NCBI RefSeq assembly: GCF_018130695.1
Contig: NZ_JAFCJX010000003.1
Location: 124,001-188,000 of the forward strand
Direction: 5' to 3'
Source: Bradyrhizobium jicamae
GTDB taxonomy: Bacteria; Pseudomonadota; Alphaproteobacteria; Rhizobiales; Xanthobacteraceae
DNA: 64,000 nucleotides
Below the pieces are notes generated by a model. The model saw only the letters and a program-made list of their open reading frames with translations, was not told the origin of the DNA and made no database searches. Below are positions 1 through 8,280 of the stretch, in pieces. Both the position numbers and the translations under genes were made by a program. Each line of letters starts with the position of its first letter. Positions within the stretch are counted from its first letter, which is position 1.

Positions 1-201
1 CCGCTCGGACTCAACGAGAGCGATACGGATTTCTGCTGGCGCATCGTCCGGGATTACAAGGTCGCGGCGATTCCGGTGTCGGCGTTCTACGAAAAGGATC
101 CCGTGACGTCGGTCGTTCGTTTCTGTTTCTCCAAGAAGGATGCCACGCTGGACACCGCGCTCGAGCGTCTGTCCGACGCGATCCATCGCCGCAAGAGGTA
201 A
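1..201 (+). CDS. Aminotransferase class I/II, C-terminal end (partial)
   Basis: The first 66 codons in frame 1 are the end of a gene that begins before the window and stops with TAA at 199-201. The readable tail (VAAIPVSAFY, then VVRFCFSKKD and a closing ALERL helix) is typical of PLP-dependent fold type I aminotransferases of the methionine/kynurenine aminotransferase group. The catalytic Lys lies upstream, outside the window, so substrate cannot be judged. The binding-protein gene follows after 7 bp. Confidence 0.7.
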   Translation, partial: PLGLNESDTDFCWRIVRDYKVAAIPVSAFYEKDPVTSVVRFCFSKKDATLDTALERLSDAIHRRKR

Positions 202-208
202 GAGACAC

Positions 209-1318
209 ATGCATCTGCAGAGCCGTCGTCACGTCAGTTTCATCGGCGCGATCGCCGCGGTTCTGCTGCTCTCGTCATCCGCGCAGGCGGAAGAGCGCAC
301 GGTCAATTTCTACAATTGGTCGAACTATATGGCGCCGGATGTCCTTGAGGACTTCACCAAGGAGACCGGCATCAAGGTGGTCTACGACACCTTCGACGCC
401 AACGAGACGCTGGAGACGCGGCTGCTCGCCGGCAAGTCCGGCTACGACGTCGTGGTGCCCACCGGTTATTTCCTCCAGCGCCAGATCACCGCAAAAGTCT
501 TCCTGAAGCTCGACAAGTCGAAGCTGCCGAACCTCGCCAACGCCTGGCCGGTGGTCGCCAAGGAGCTTGCCACCTACGATCCCGGCAACAATTACGGCGC
601 CAACTACATGTGGGGCACCACCGGCATCGGCTACAACGTCAAGATGGCGCAGCAGATCCTCGGCGCTGACGCGAAGATCGACAGCTGGGACATCGTCTTC
701 AAGCCGGAGAATCTCGCGAAGTTCAAGGACTGCGGCATCCACATGCTGGACTCCGCCGACGACATCCTGCCGGCGGCGCTGAGCTATCTCGGCATCGATC
801 CGAACTCGACCAAGCAGGCCGACCTGGAGAAGGCTGCCGATCTCGTCATGAAGATCAGGCCTTACGTGCGCAAGTTTCATTCATCCGAATATCTGAGCGC
901 GCTGGCGTCGGGCGAGATCTGCTTCGTGGTCGGCTGGTCCGGCGACGTCATGCAGGCGCGCAGCCGCGCGGCGGAAGCCAAGAGCGGCGTCGAGATCGGC
1001 TACACGATCCCGAAAGAGGGCGCGCAGATGTTCTTCGACAATCTCGCGATCCCCGCCGACGCCAAGAACGTCACCGAGGCCTATGCGCTGATCAACTATC
1101 TCTACCGCCCGGACGTCGCTGCCAAGAACTCCAGCTTCCTGTCCTACGCCAACGGCAATCTGGCGAGCCAGAAGCTGATCGATCCGAAGATTCTGGGCGA
1201 CAAGAACATCTATCCGGACGAGGCGACGCAGAAGAAGCTGTTCGTGATCACCGCGCGCGATCCGGCCACGCAGCGGATCATCAACAGGCTGTGGACTCGG
1301 GTGAAGACGGGGAAGTAA
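209..1318 (+). CDS. Polyamine-type ABC transporter substrate-binding protein (PotF/PotD family)
   Basis: Periplasmic binding protein of 369 residues. The start at 209 is preferred over an upstream ATG at 140 because it opens directly into a Sec signal peptide (hydrophobic stretch about residues 10-24, ending SSAQA) and lies 7 bp after the preceding stop. The mature protein begins with VNFYNWSNYM, the hallmark start of spermidine/putrescine binding proteins, and keeps family blocks such as YDVVVPTGYF and YMWGTTGIGYN. No permease or ATPase gene lies downstream, so the rest of the transporter is upstream or elsewhere. Polyamine specificity is inferred from the family. Confidence 0.85.
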   Translation: MHLQSRRHVSFIGAIAAVLLLSSSAQAEERTVNFYNWSNYMAPDVLEDFTKETGIKVVYDTFDANETLETRLLAGKSGYDVVVPTGYFLQRQITAKVFLKLDKSKLPNLANAWPVVAKELATYDPGNNYGANYMWGTTGIGYNVKMAQQILGADAKIDSWDIVFKPENLAKFKDCGIHMLDSADDILPAALSYLGIDPNSTKQADLEKAADLVMKIRPYVRKFHSSEYLSALASGEICFVVGWSGDVMQARSRAAEAKSGVEIGYTIPKEGAQMFFDNLAIPADAKNVTEAYALINYLYRPDVAAKNSSFLSYANGNLASQKLIDPKILGDKNIYPDEATQKKLFVITARDPATQRIINRLWTRVKTGK

Positions 1319-1325
1319 TTCCATC

Positions 1326-1436
1326 CGTCATTGCCTGCAACAAGCGCAAGGCGCTTGTGCAAGGGAGCAAAGCGACGAAGCAATCCATAGCTCCGCAAGC
1401 TGAGGGATGGATTGCTTCGCTTCGCTCGCAATGACG
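1326..1436. repeat. Palindromic intergenic repeat (CGTCATTGC ... GCAATGACG)
   Basis: A segment of about 111 bp bounded by the exact inverted ends CGTCATTGC (1326-1334) and GCAATGACG (1428-1436). It holds a second internal inverted motif (GAAGCAATCCAT near 1378, ATGGATTGCTTC near 1406). It fills the gap between two convergent genes. Sequences of this form are abundant intergenic repeats in Bradyrhizobium-like genomes; that copy number is prior knowledge, not something one window shows. Confidence 0.7.
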
Positions 1437-1441
1437 ACGCG

Positions 1442-2377
1442 CTACCGCCACCTGCGGTGCAGCCACAGCCACTGATCCGGATACTCGCGCACCCAGCTTT
1501 CGACCACGTCGGTGACCGCCTGCATCGTGCCCTGCACGTCGATCTGGCCGGAGGCGTCGAACACCGGCTTCACTTCCTCCGACAGTTCTGCACGGAAGCG
1601 GCCATCGGGCAGGCGGATGATGCGGGTGCCGTGGATCGGGCAATCGACCTGGCGGCGCAGCCGCGCCAGCATCGGATTGGCGGTGGTCTTGCGGCCGAAG
1701 AAGGTGACGGGGACGCCGTTGGTCAGATACTGATCGACCAGCATCGCGACATGCTGGCCGTTCTGCAGCGCCTGTCCGAGCTTGAGCGGCGCGTCGCGGC
1801 CGGCTGGCACCAGCGTGCCCATCTTGACCTTGCGGATGCGCTCGATCGCGCGGTCGGCGGATTCGATGTTGGGGCGGCGGAACAGGATCGCGGCATCGAG
1901 CCCGTGCGCGACGGCGCCGAGCGCAGGCAGTTCCCAATTGCCGAGATGGGCGGCAAAGAACAGCGCCGGCTTGCCGTCGTCGCGAAGCTGGTCGAACAGC
2001 ACCTTGGTGCGCGGCGAGAACTCGATGCGGCTCGGCCGCTCCGGATGATCGGGGTCGTAGTCCCAGATGTGGTCGAGATGGGCGAACTCGGCACCGAGGC
2101 GACCGAGATTGTTCCAGACGCCGGTGAGGATCTCCTCGATCTCTTCGGGCGACTTCTCGGGGAAGGCGGCCTTGAGGTTCTCGCGCCCGATCCGATCCTC
2201 GCGCAACCGGCGGCCGATGAAATGCGCGGCACGGCCGAAGAACTTTGCGGTCTTGTCCGGATCGAAATAGCGCGTGGTGCGCAGCATGCCGACCGTCAGC
2301 GCGCCGATCGCGGCTTCCGCCGCAGGCTTGGTGGCGTCGCGCAGGCGCGCCTTGGCGCGGAGGAACAGGCGGCTCAT
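1442..2377 (-). CDS. lpxXL: Lipid A acyltransferase, LpxXL/HtrB family
   Basis: Inner-membrane acyltransferase of 311 residues in the LpxL/HtrB family. The catalytic HX4E motif is seen as HLGNWE around residue 142, with conserved AMLVDQ and FFGRKTTANP further on. As the last gene of the acpXL operon it is expected to move the very long hydroxy acyl chain from AcpXL to lipid A. The start lies 20 bp after the fabF1-type gene, and no alcohol dehydrogenase gene separates the two. The function is taken from rhizobial clusters of the same order. Confidence 0.85.
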   Translation of the reverse strand: MSRLFLRAKARLRDATKPAAEAAIGALTVGMLRTTRYFDPDKTAKFFGRAAHFIGRRLREDRIGRENLKAAFPEKSPEEIEEILTGVWNNLGRLGAEFAHLDHIWDYDPDHPERPSRIEFSPRTKVLFDQLRDDGKPALFFAAHLGNWELPALGAVAHGLDAAILFRRPNIESADRAIERIRKVKMGTLVPAGRDAPLKLGQALQNGQHVAMLVDQYLTNGVPVTFFGRKTTANPMLARLRRQVDCPIHGTRIIRLPDGRFRAELSEEVKPVFDASGQIDVQGTMQAVTDVVESWVREYPDQWLWLHRRWR

Positions 2378-2396
2378 GACGAGGGCAGGGGCCGGC

Positions 2397-3674
2397 TTAT
2401 GCCGGCTCGCGCGTCAGGATCAGCGAGGCGTTCTGCCCGCCGAAGCCGAACGAGTTCGACATCACGGCCGTGACGCGGGCGTCGCGCGCCTTGTTGCCGA
2501 CCACGTCGAACGGGATCGCCGGATCCGGCACCTCGTAATTGAGGGTCGGTGGAATCCGCTGATGCTCCAGCGTGAGCAGCGAGTAGATCGCCTCGACCGC
2601 GCCGGCCGCCGAGATGGTGTGCCCGACCGCGGACTTGTTCGACGATACCGGAATCTTCGAGGTGTGATCGCCGAACACGGCAGAGGTCGCCAGATATTCC
2701 ATCTTGTCGTTTTCCGGCGTCGAGGTGCCGTGGGCGTTGATGTGGTCGATCTGCTCCGGCTCCATGCCGGCGTCCGCCAGCGTCTTGCGCACGCAACCAA
2801 TCGCGGGCTTGCCGTCCGGGGCCGATCGGGTGCGGTGGAAGGAGTCGGTGAGCTCGCCGCAACCGGCGACGACCCCGAGGATGCGCGCGCCACGCGCCAT
2901 CGCCGCGTCATAGCTTTCCAGCACCAGCGCGCCGGCGCCTTCGGCCATCACAAAACCGTCGCGGTTCTTGGAGAACGGCTTTGAGGCGGCCTGCGGCGGA
3001 TCATTCTGCGTCGACAATGCCGACAGCAGCGAGAAGCGCACCATGGCTTCGGGATTGACCGAGCCGTCGGTGGCGACACAGAGTGCCGCATCGGTTTCGC
3101 CGCGGCGGATGGCCTCGACGCCGAGCTGGATCGCGGTCGCGCCGGAGGCGCAGGCCGTCGACAGCGAGATCGGCGAGCCCTTGGTGCCAAAGCTGTCGGC
3201 GAGATTGTTGGCGACTGAGCCGAACATGAAGCGGTGATGGTTGTCCGCGAACCGTCCGCCGCCGCTGGCGCGCAGCACGTCCATGGTGGTGAAGTCAGGC
3301 CGGCCGATCGTGCGGCCGACCTCCAGCCGCTGCGGCCATTCGGTTTCGACTGGCGCGACCGCGAGGAACAGCGGCCCCGGGAAATCGCCCTTGCTGCCGA
3401 TGCCGGATTGATCCAGCGCTTCCTCGATCGCCAGCACTGCAAGACGCTCGGACAGGCCGGTGGAGGAGAACGGATCGACCTTCACGAAATCGATCGCGCC
3501 GGCCATCGTGGTCTTCAGCCCGTCGATCGGAAAGCGCGTCACCGTCTTGATGCCGGACTCGCCGGCGGTCAGCCGGGTCCAGTTGTCGGTCTTGCCCGCG
3601 CCGAGCGAGGTCAAAATCCCCATGCCGGTCACGACAACGATCGGCCGGCCGGATTTATCGCGTGGTGCTGCCAT
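2397..3674 (-). CDS. Beta-ketoacyl-ACP synthase II-type (FabF1XL)
   Basis: Condensing enzyme of 425 residues with the whole KAS II triad: Cys175 in STACASG, the first His in NAHGTSTPEND, the second His in NKSAVGHTISAAGA. It should elongate acyl chains on the dedicated carrier AcpXL. It sits between the second, altered synthase and lpxXL, transcribed on the minus strand with short gaps, which marks it as the active synthase of a pair. Assignment to very-long-chain synthesis is from operon context. Confidence 0.88.
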   Translation of the reverse strand: MAAPRDKSGRPIVVVTGMGILTSLGAGKTDNWTRLTAGESGIKTVTRFPIDGLKTTMAGAIDFVKVDPFSSTGLSERLAVLAIEEALDQSGIGSKGDFPGPLFLAVAPVETEWPQRLEVGRTIGRPDFTTMDVLRASGGGRFADNHHRFMFGSVANNLADSFGTKGSPISLSTACASGATAIQLGVEAIRRGETDAALCVATDGSVNPEAMVRFSLLSALSTQNDPPQAASKPFSKNRDGFVMAEGAGALVLESYDAAMARGARILGVVAGCGELTDSFHRTRSAPDGKPAIGCVRKTLADAGMEPEQIDHINAHGTSTPENDKMEYLATSAVFGDHTSKIPVSSNKSAVGHTISAAGAVEAIYSLLTLEHQRIPPTLNYEVPDPAIPFDVVGNKARDARVTAVMSNSFGFGGQNASLILTREPA

Positions 3675-3701
3675 GGTTTCCCCGTCGGTGTTGCGCCGGA
3701 A

Positions 3702-4889
3702 TTATTTCACAGCCTCGACCAGGGCCAAGCCTTCGCCCTGCCAGTGACCGGCCCCCATCACGACAATCTGGGTCGGCGCGTCGGCCTTTTCAACCTCGAG
3801 CCCGGTCGGGTCGTTGGCCGGGTACAGCGCGCCGCGCGACAGCGACAGTGCCGCGAGCGCGAGCCCGAGTGTGAACTGCGCTTCCATCGTATGGCCGAAC
3901 GTGGTGCCGGTGGCGCGTACGGCCAACCCGGGATGCTGGGCGAGGAACGCGCGCTCGTCCGACGTCACGGGCTCGGCACCGGTGGTGCCGGTGATCAGCG
4001 CGGCCTTGTCGTCGCTGACGCCGAGCTTCGGCCACATCGCCTGCAGCGAGTTCGTCACCGCGCCCGGTTGCTTGCGCCGCGCCAGATCGGCGACGACCTT
4101 GGTCAGCTTGGCGTAAGGCTTTGCGCCACGCGCCTCGGCGTGCTCGCGGGACTCCATCACCAGGAACGCGCCAGCGGAGCCGAGCGCGAAGCCGGGCTTG
4201 TCCTTGCGTTGCCACACCGGAGCGTATTGGCCGGTCAGGTTGAAGTCGCCGAATTCGTAGAGGATCAAGAGATCGGGACGCTCGCCATTGTGCGCAGCGC
4301 CAACCAGCGCGATGTCGCTCTGGCCGGCCTCGATGCGGGCGACCGCGATCCGCGCGGCGTCGATGCTGGAGGCTTCCTCGCCCATGAAGGTGCGCGAGGT
4401 GCCGCACACGCCGTGAACGATCGCGATATTGCCGGCGAGCAGATTGGAGAGTTGCGCCAGGAACAGCGTCGGACGCAGTTCGTTCATCAGCTTCTCGTTG
4501 AGGAAGCCGGGCTGCGAATTACCCGCCGCATCGGCGGTCAGGATATTGATATCGACATTGAGATCGCGCTCGCCGCCGCCGGCCGCGACAATCATGTCCA
4601 TCCGCGACAGGATTTCCTGGTTGCCCTTCAAGCCGGCGGAATCCAGCGCAAGGCCGGCCGCATAGGTGCCGATGCGCTGCCAGGCTTCCATCTGGCGCTG
4701 ATCGCCCTTCTTGGGGATCTGGGCATCGAAGCTGACGGGCGCGAGCGGATGAACGATGTACGGCGCGAAGCGCTGCTCGTCGACATTGACGCGCTTGGCG
4801 CTGAGCGCATCCCAATGCGCATCAAGGCCTTCGCCGAGCGACGAGATCAGGCCGATGCCGGTGATCCAGACTTCCTTCGGCTCAGCCAT
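3702..4889 (-). CDS. Beta-ketoacyl-ACP synthase-like protein (FabF2XL), one catalytic His missing
   Basis: Thiolase-fold protein of 395 residues, clearly KAS-related: it starts with VWITGIGLISSLGEG, has Cys162 in HGVCGTSR and a late His in TFGHTMEAQ. Where active KAS enzymes have NAHGTST it reads ITGTTGAEP, so the first catalytic His is absent. This suggests a heterodimer partner or chain-length factor for the neighbouring intact synthase rather than an independent enzyme. It overlaps the fabZ-type gene by 8 bp, so translation is probably coupled. Confidence 0.8.
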   Translation of the reverse strand: MAEPKEVWITGIGLISSLGEGLDAHWDALSAKRVNVDEQRFAPYIVHPLAPVSFDAQIPKKGDQRQMEAWQRIGTYAAGLALDSAGLKGNQEILSRMDMIVAAGGGERDLNVDINILTADAAGNSQPGFLNEKLMNELRPTLFLAQLSNLLAGNIAIVHGVCGTSRTFMGEEASSIDAARIAVARIEAGQSDIALVGAAHNGERPDLLILYEFGDFNLTGQYAPVWQRKDKPGFALGSAGAFLVMESREHAEARGAKPYAKLTKVVADLARRKQPGAVTNSLQAMWPKLGVSDDKAALITGTTGAEPVTSDERAFLAQHPGLAVRATGTTFGHTMEAQFTLGLALAALSLSRGALYPANDPTGLEVEKADAPTQIVVMGAGHWQGEGLALVEAVK

Positions 4890-5355
4890 TGCTCACTGCC
4901 TGCAGGGGGAAACCGATCTTTTTGGCCATCTCGTCCATGTAGACGCGGAAGTTCGGATCGGGGAAAGGGGACAGGCCGAAGGTGATCTCGGCGCTGCACT
5001 TGAGCTCCTTGCCGACGCGGCCCTTGGCCTTGGTGACGGCAAAGCCGGAACCTTCGTGCTCGAGCTTGGCCTCGATGGTCAGCAACTGGCCGGGGCTGAC
5101 GAAGCCGCGCATCTTGGCTTCCTTGACGATCGCGAGGAACGGCATGCGCTCGAACTTCAGGAGGCCGAGCAGCAGCCAGCCCGAGCTCTGCGCCATGGCC
5201 TCGGTGAGCAGCACGCCAGGCATGATCGGGAAGCCCGGAAAATGCCCCTCGAAGATCGTGTGCGCCGCCGGAACCTGGGCCTCAACGACAATCGTCTTGG
5301 CGTCCAGATTGAGGTCGACGATGCGGTCGATCAGCCGAAAGTAATTGATGTCCAT
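4882..5355 (-). CDS. fabZ: 3-hydroxyacyl-ACP dehydratase, FabZ type
   Basis: Hotdog-fold dehydratase of 157 residues. The catalytic segment reads EGHFPGFPIMPGVLLTEAMA, with the His and the Glu in their usual places. It follows acpXL and overlaps the next synthase gene by 8 bp. In rhizobia this copy (fabZXL) works on AcpXL-bound intermediates rather than in housekeeping lipid synthesis; that specialisation is inferred from the operon. Confidence 0.85.
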   Translation of the reverse strand: MDINYFRLIDRIVDLNLDAKTIVVEAQVPAAHTIFEGHFPGFPIMPGVLLTEAMAQSSGWLLLGLLKFERMPFLAIVKEAKMRGFVSPGQLLTIEAKLEHEGSGFAVTKAKGRVGKELKCSAEITFGLSPFPDPNFRVYMDEMAKKIGFPLQAVSNG

Positions 5356-5364
5356 GGTGGGCGA

Positions 5365-5667
5365 TTACGAGCCCGTGCCCGCACCCGCGTTCTTGGCTGC
5401 AACCAGTTCGTCGATCCGGTCGGCGAGGTTCTTCAGCACGAAGTACTGCTCGGTGGTTGCCTTGCCGTCGTTGACCTCCTGGGTCCACTTTTCGAGCGGC
5501 ATCTTGATCCCAAAGGCCTTGTCGATGGCAAAGGCGATGTCCAGGAAGTCGAGGCTGTCGATCCCGAGATCGTCGATCGCATGGCTCTCCGGCTTGATCG
5601 TGTCGCGCGGGATGTCGCAGGTCTCCGCGATAATATTGGCGATCTGATCGTAGGTGGAAGACATCAT
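5365..5667 (-). CDS. acpXL: Specialised acyl carrier protein AcpXL
   Basis: Small acidic carrier of 100 residues (99 if the second in-frame ATG at 5664 is used). The phosphopantetheine site is [11 protein letters not shown]. It differs from housekeeping ACP by an extended C-terminal part after the third helix, as in rhizobial AcpXL, the carrier for the C26-C28 hydroxy fatty acid of lipid A. It is the first gene of the minus-strand operon acpXL-fabZ-fabF2-fabF1-lpxXL, so the promoter should lie in the roughly 190 bp upstream (5668-5853). Confidence 0.88.
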   Translation of the reverse strand: MMSSTYDQIANIIAETCDIPRDTIKPESHAIDDLGIDSLDFLDIAFAIDKAFGIKMPLEKWTQEVNDGKATTEQYFVLKNLADRIDELVAAKNAGAGTGS

Positions 5668-5853
5668 TAAGCCTTTGATATATTGGAGATAAATCCGGGA
5701 CGGCTTGGAGGAGGCGGGCGCGTCGCCCCGGAATGCCCAATTCCCCCTGCCGGAGTCGTGTGCCCGTATATCGGAGCATGGCGGTTAGTTCAATGGAGCT
5801 TGGCCAGCCGGCCGGGGACGGTTTTTGGGGCAGGTTCCGGGGGGAGTTCGGGC

Positions 5854-6234
5854 TTAAGTTCGCGGCATCACCGAAATCTTGGCGCAATCGCGCCGACCCA
5901 TCAGCACGCAGTCCTGGGTCTTGCGGAGGTCGGCGATGCTCATCGCGAGCCAGATCCCGATCGCGGTCAGCGCCACCGTGAAGGCGAAGGCCGCGACATT
6001 GGCGAGCATGCGCTGGCGGAAGTCGTCCGGCTCCTCGCGCGGCTTCTCGTAGCGGGAGAGATCGTTGGCGGCCGGGGCGGGGCGCGTGGCGCGGATGGAT
6101 TCGCGGGGGTGACCGGGTGGCTCGGCCGATGTGCGCGGCCGGAATTTGAGCACAACGTGCTCGTCATCCGAGGGAATTGGCCGCTGGGTCTTCACTGCTG
6201 TCAGTCCAATCGCGTCGCGCTCTTTGTTTAGCAT
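5854..6234 (-). CDS. Conserved hypothetical single-pass membrane protein
   Basis: A 126-residue protein of unknown function. The first 70 residues are polar and Pro/Arg-rich. One transmembrane helix follows (about residues 77-98, VAAFAFTVALTAIGIWLAMS), then a short tail with two Cys (QDCVLMGRRDC). The topology suggests a cytoplasmic N-terminus and a small periplasmic tail that could form a disulfide. It stands alone between the acpXL operon and a divergent gene. Confidence 0.6.
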   Translation of the reverse strand: MLNKERDAIGLTAVKTQRPIPSDDEHVVLKFRPRTSAEPPGHPRESIRATRPAPAANDLSRYEKPREEPDDFRQRMLANVAAFAFTVALTAIGIWLAMSIADLRKTQDCVLMGRRDCAKISVMPRT

Positions 6235-6505
6235 GTTCGCCGCGCTTCACACGTAAATTGTTGGTGCGCGCAGAGGTGGTATTCAGGTTTTGAAAGCGCG
6301 TGAGGAACTTCTCCGCAGTCGCAAGTCGACCGCGACCGCAGGCGATGTGTGCGCCGCAGCGGGGGATCGCCGATATGCTTGCAAGCCAACGCGCGGGGGC
6401 GCGCGATGCCTGCAGTTTGCGATGACCAAGCTATGCTTTTACACCTGCGACATTCTGTCATAATGGAACCCATTCCGGAGCGCCGGTCAAACGGGAGCAA
6501 GTCTG

Positions 6506-7129
6506 ATGGGCAACACGCGCGAACCCTATGTCAAACCGATCCCGATCCTGTCGCTGCGCCCGACCCAGATGACGGTCGGCATGCGCGAGGTGAAGGAGAA
6601 GCGCAAGCGCTGGCGTGAGGTGAAGAAGGAGAAGCGCGCCGAGCAACTCGGCAAGCACATGATTCCCGTCGTGCACGGTCCGGACGACCGCTACTACGTG
6701 GTCGATCACCATCATCTGGCGCGCGCGCTGCATGATGAAGGCGTCAAGGATATCCTGGTGACCGTGATCGGCGATCTCAGGATGGTCGAGCGCGATGCGT
6801 TCTGGGGCGTGATGGACAACAAGCGTTGGGTCTATCCGTACGATTCCAAGGGCGAGCGCCGGCACTTCAAGGACATCCCGAAATCGATCGCCAACCTGAA
6901 GGACGATCCCTATCGCAGCCTCGCCGGCGAGATGCGCCGCGCCGGAGGCTTCGCCAAGGACACGACGCCGTTCAGCGAATTCCTGTGGGCCGATTTCCTG
7001 CGCCGCCACATCCCGCGCAAGACCGTCGAGGACAATTTCGCAAAAGCCCTTGAAAAGGGCCTGGCCGTCGGCCGCAGCAAGGATGCGGTCTATCTGCCCG
7101 GTTGGTGCGGGCCGGCATCCGACGACTGA
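6506..7129 (+). CDS. ParB-like (ParBc_2-type) nuclease-domain protein
   Basis: A 207-residue soluble protein. It begins with PILSLRPTQMTVGMREV, then has HMIPVVHGPDDRYYVVDHHHLARAL, the pattern of the putative ParB-like nuclease family with a VDHHH block near residue 70. It is not the chromosomal ParB, since neither the usual helix-turn-helix core nor a parA neighbour is present. Its biochemical role is unknown. The 3' end overlaps the convergent MgtC gene by 40 bp. Confidence 0.7.
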   Translation: MGNTREPYVKPIPILSLRPTQMTVGMREVKEKRKRWREVKKEKRAEQLGKHMIPVVHGPDDRYYVVDHHHLARALHDEGVKDILVTVIGDLRMVERDAFWGVMDNKRWVYPYDSKGERRHFKDIPKSIANLKDDPYRSLAGEMRRAGGFAKDTTPFSEFLWADFLRRHIPRKTVEDNFAKALEKGLAVGRSKDAVYLPGWCGPASDD

Positions 7130-7596
7130 TCGTTCTCTGGCGCGTGCGCATCGTCCTTGCCGCCGAGCAGGCGGTGCAGCCCGCGTTCGATGCGTTGACC
7201 GAACGTCAGCAGCACCAGCGCCATCACCAGCGCGGTGCCGACGATCGGCCATTGTCCGGCGCCGCAGAGGATTCCGACGACTGCGGCAAAGAACGCACAG
7301 GCGGCGCTGGTCAGACCATGAACCCGTGCCCGGTCGCCACGTCGCACGATCACGCCGGCGCCGATGAAGCCGATGCCGGTGAGAATGCCCTGGATGACGC
7401 GGCTCGCCGGGTCGCCGAGCTTGCCGGCGTCGGCGTATTGAACGGCTAACAGGACGACGGTTGCGGTGGACAGGCTGACCAGGCCGAGCGTCTTCAGTCC
7501 GATCGGCTTGCCGCGCAAGTCGCGGTCGAGGCCGATCAGGCCGCCCGCGAGTGTAGCGGCGCCAAGGCGCAGGATGATCTCGTACGAGTCGGCCAA
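7090..7596 (-). CDS. MgtC/SapB family membrane protein
   Basis: A 168-residue protein with about four transmembrane helices and the MgtC signature near the N-terminus (GGLIGLDRDLRGKPIGLKT), plus GILTGIGFIGAGVIV. The family is tied to Mg2+ homeostasis and virulence, but the molecular activity is not settled. The gene lies 9 bp after the carboxymuconolactone-decarboxylase-type gene on the same strand, so the two may be co-transcribed. Confidence 0.85.
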   Translation of the reverse strand: MADSYEIILRLGAATLAGGLIGLDRDLRGKPIGLKTLGLVSLSTATVVLLAVQYADAGKLGDPASRVIQGILTGIGFIGAGVIVRRGDRARVHGLTSAACAFFAAVVGILCGAGQWPIVGTALVMALVLLTFGQRIERGLHRLLGGKDDAHAPENDQSSDAGPHQPGR

Positions 7597-7605
7597 TTGC
7601 GCTCC

Positions 7606-8184
7606 TTACTTCGGCAGCCGCCCGAGCATGTAGAATTCGTCGTTCGGGCGCATCGCGGTGACATTGGCGAGCCGGTTCGACAGCGCGAAGAACGCCGCGA
7701 CCGCGGCGATGTCCCAGACGTCGTCGTCGCTGAAGCCATGGGCTGCCAGTGCTGCGAAGTCAGCCTCCGAGACTTCCTCGGCCGCGCGGCTGACCTTCAT
7801 CGCGAAGTCGAGCATCGCGCGCTGGCGCGGCGTGATGTCGGCCTTGCGGTAATTGACCGCGATCTGGTCGGCAATCACTGGGTTCTTGGCGCGGATGCGC
7901 AGGATCGCGCCATGGGCGATCACGCAATATTGGCACTGGTTGGCCGCCGAGGTCGCCACCACGATCATCTCGCGCTCGGCCTTGGAGAGCCCCGAGTCCT
8001 TCTCCATCAGCGCGTCGTGATAGGCGAAGAAGGCGCGAAACTCGTCGGGACGATAGGCCAGCGTCAGAAAGACATTCGGCACGAAGCCGGATTTTTCCTG
8101 CACCGCGAGGATGCGGGTGCGGATGTCCTCCGGCAGCTTGTCGAGGGGCGGCGCGGCGAAGCGTTTTGCGGGCGATTGCGTCAT
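7606..8184 (-). CDS. Peroxidase-related enzyme, AhpD/carboxymuconolactone decarboxylase-like
   Basis: A 192-residue protein of the AhpD-like fold. The redox motif CQYC is followed three residues later by His (CQYCVIAHG), the active-site arrangement of alkylhydroperoxidase-type members. It ends with the conserved NEFYMLGR-like tail seen in peroxidase-related enzymes. The ATG at 8184 is chosen because the 15 extra upstream codons look non-coding. The natural substrate is unknown. Confidence 0.82.
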   Translation of the reverse strand: MTQSPAKRFAAPPLDKLPEDIRTRILAVQEKSGFVPNVFLTLAYRPDEFRAFFAYHDALMEKDSGLSKAEREMIVVATSAANQCQYCVIAHGAILRIRAKNPVIADQIAVNYRKADITPRQRAMLDFAMKVSRAAEEVSEADFAALAAHGFSDDDVWDIAAVAAFFALSNRLANVTAMRPNDEFYMLGRLPK

Positions 8185-8249
8185 GACGAGGTTCCGGCAT
8201 GCCGCTTGATGCGGCGTTGGCGGAACCATAGTCCATGATGGAGGCAGTG

Positions 8250-8272
8250 CAAGGCGCCTTGGAAGCGCCTTG
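8250..8272. terminator. Stem-loop between two minus-strand genes
   Basis: A perfect 8-bp stem CAAGGCGC (8250-8257) / GCGCCTTG (8265-8272) with a 7-nt loop. It lies between the HerA gene and the AhpD-like gene. No T-run follows in either direction, so it may be a weak or Rho-assisted terminator. Confidence 0.4.
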
Positions 8273-8280
8273 ACCTGGCG

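Noticed and set aside
3234-4985. Open frame of about 580 codons on the plus strand
   Set aside because: Antisense to the two KAS genes of the acpXL operon, which are well supported.
5776-5800. tRNA-like segment (GCGGTTAGTTCAATGG)
   Set aside because: It looks like a D-arm but no acceptor, anticodon or T-arm pairing follows.
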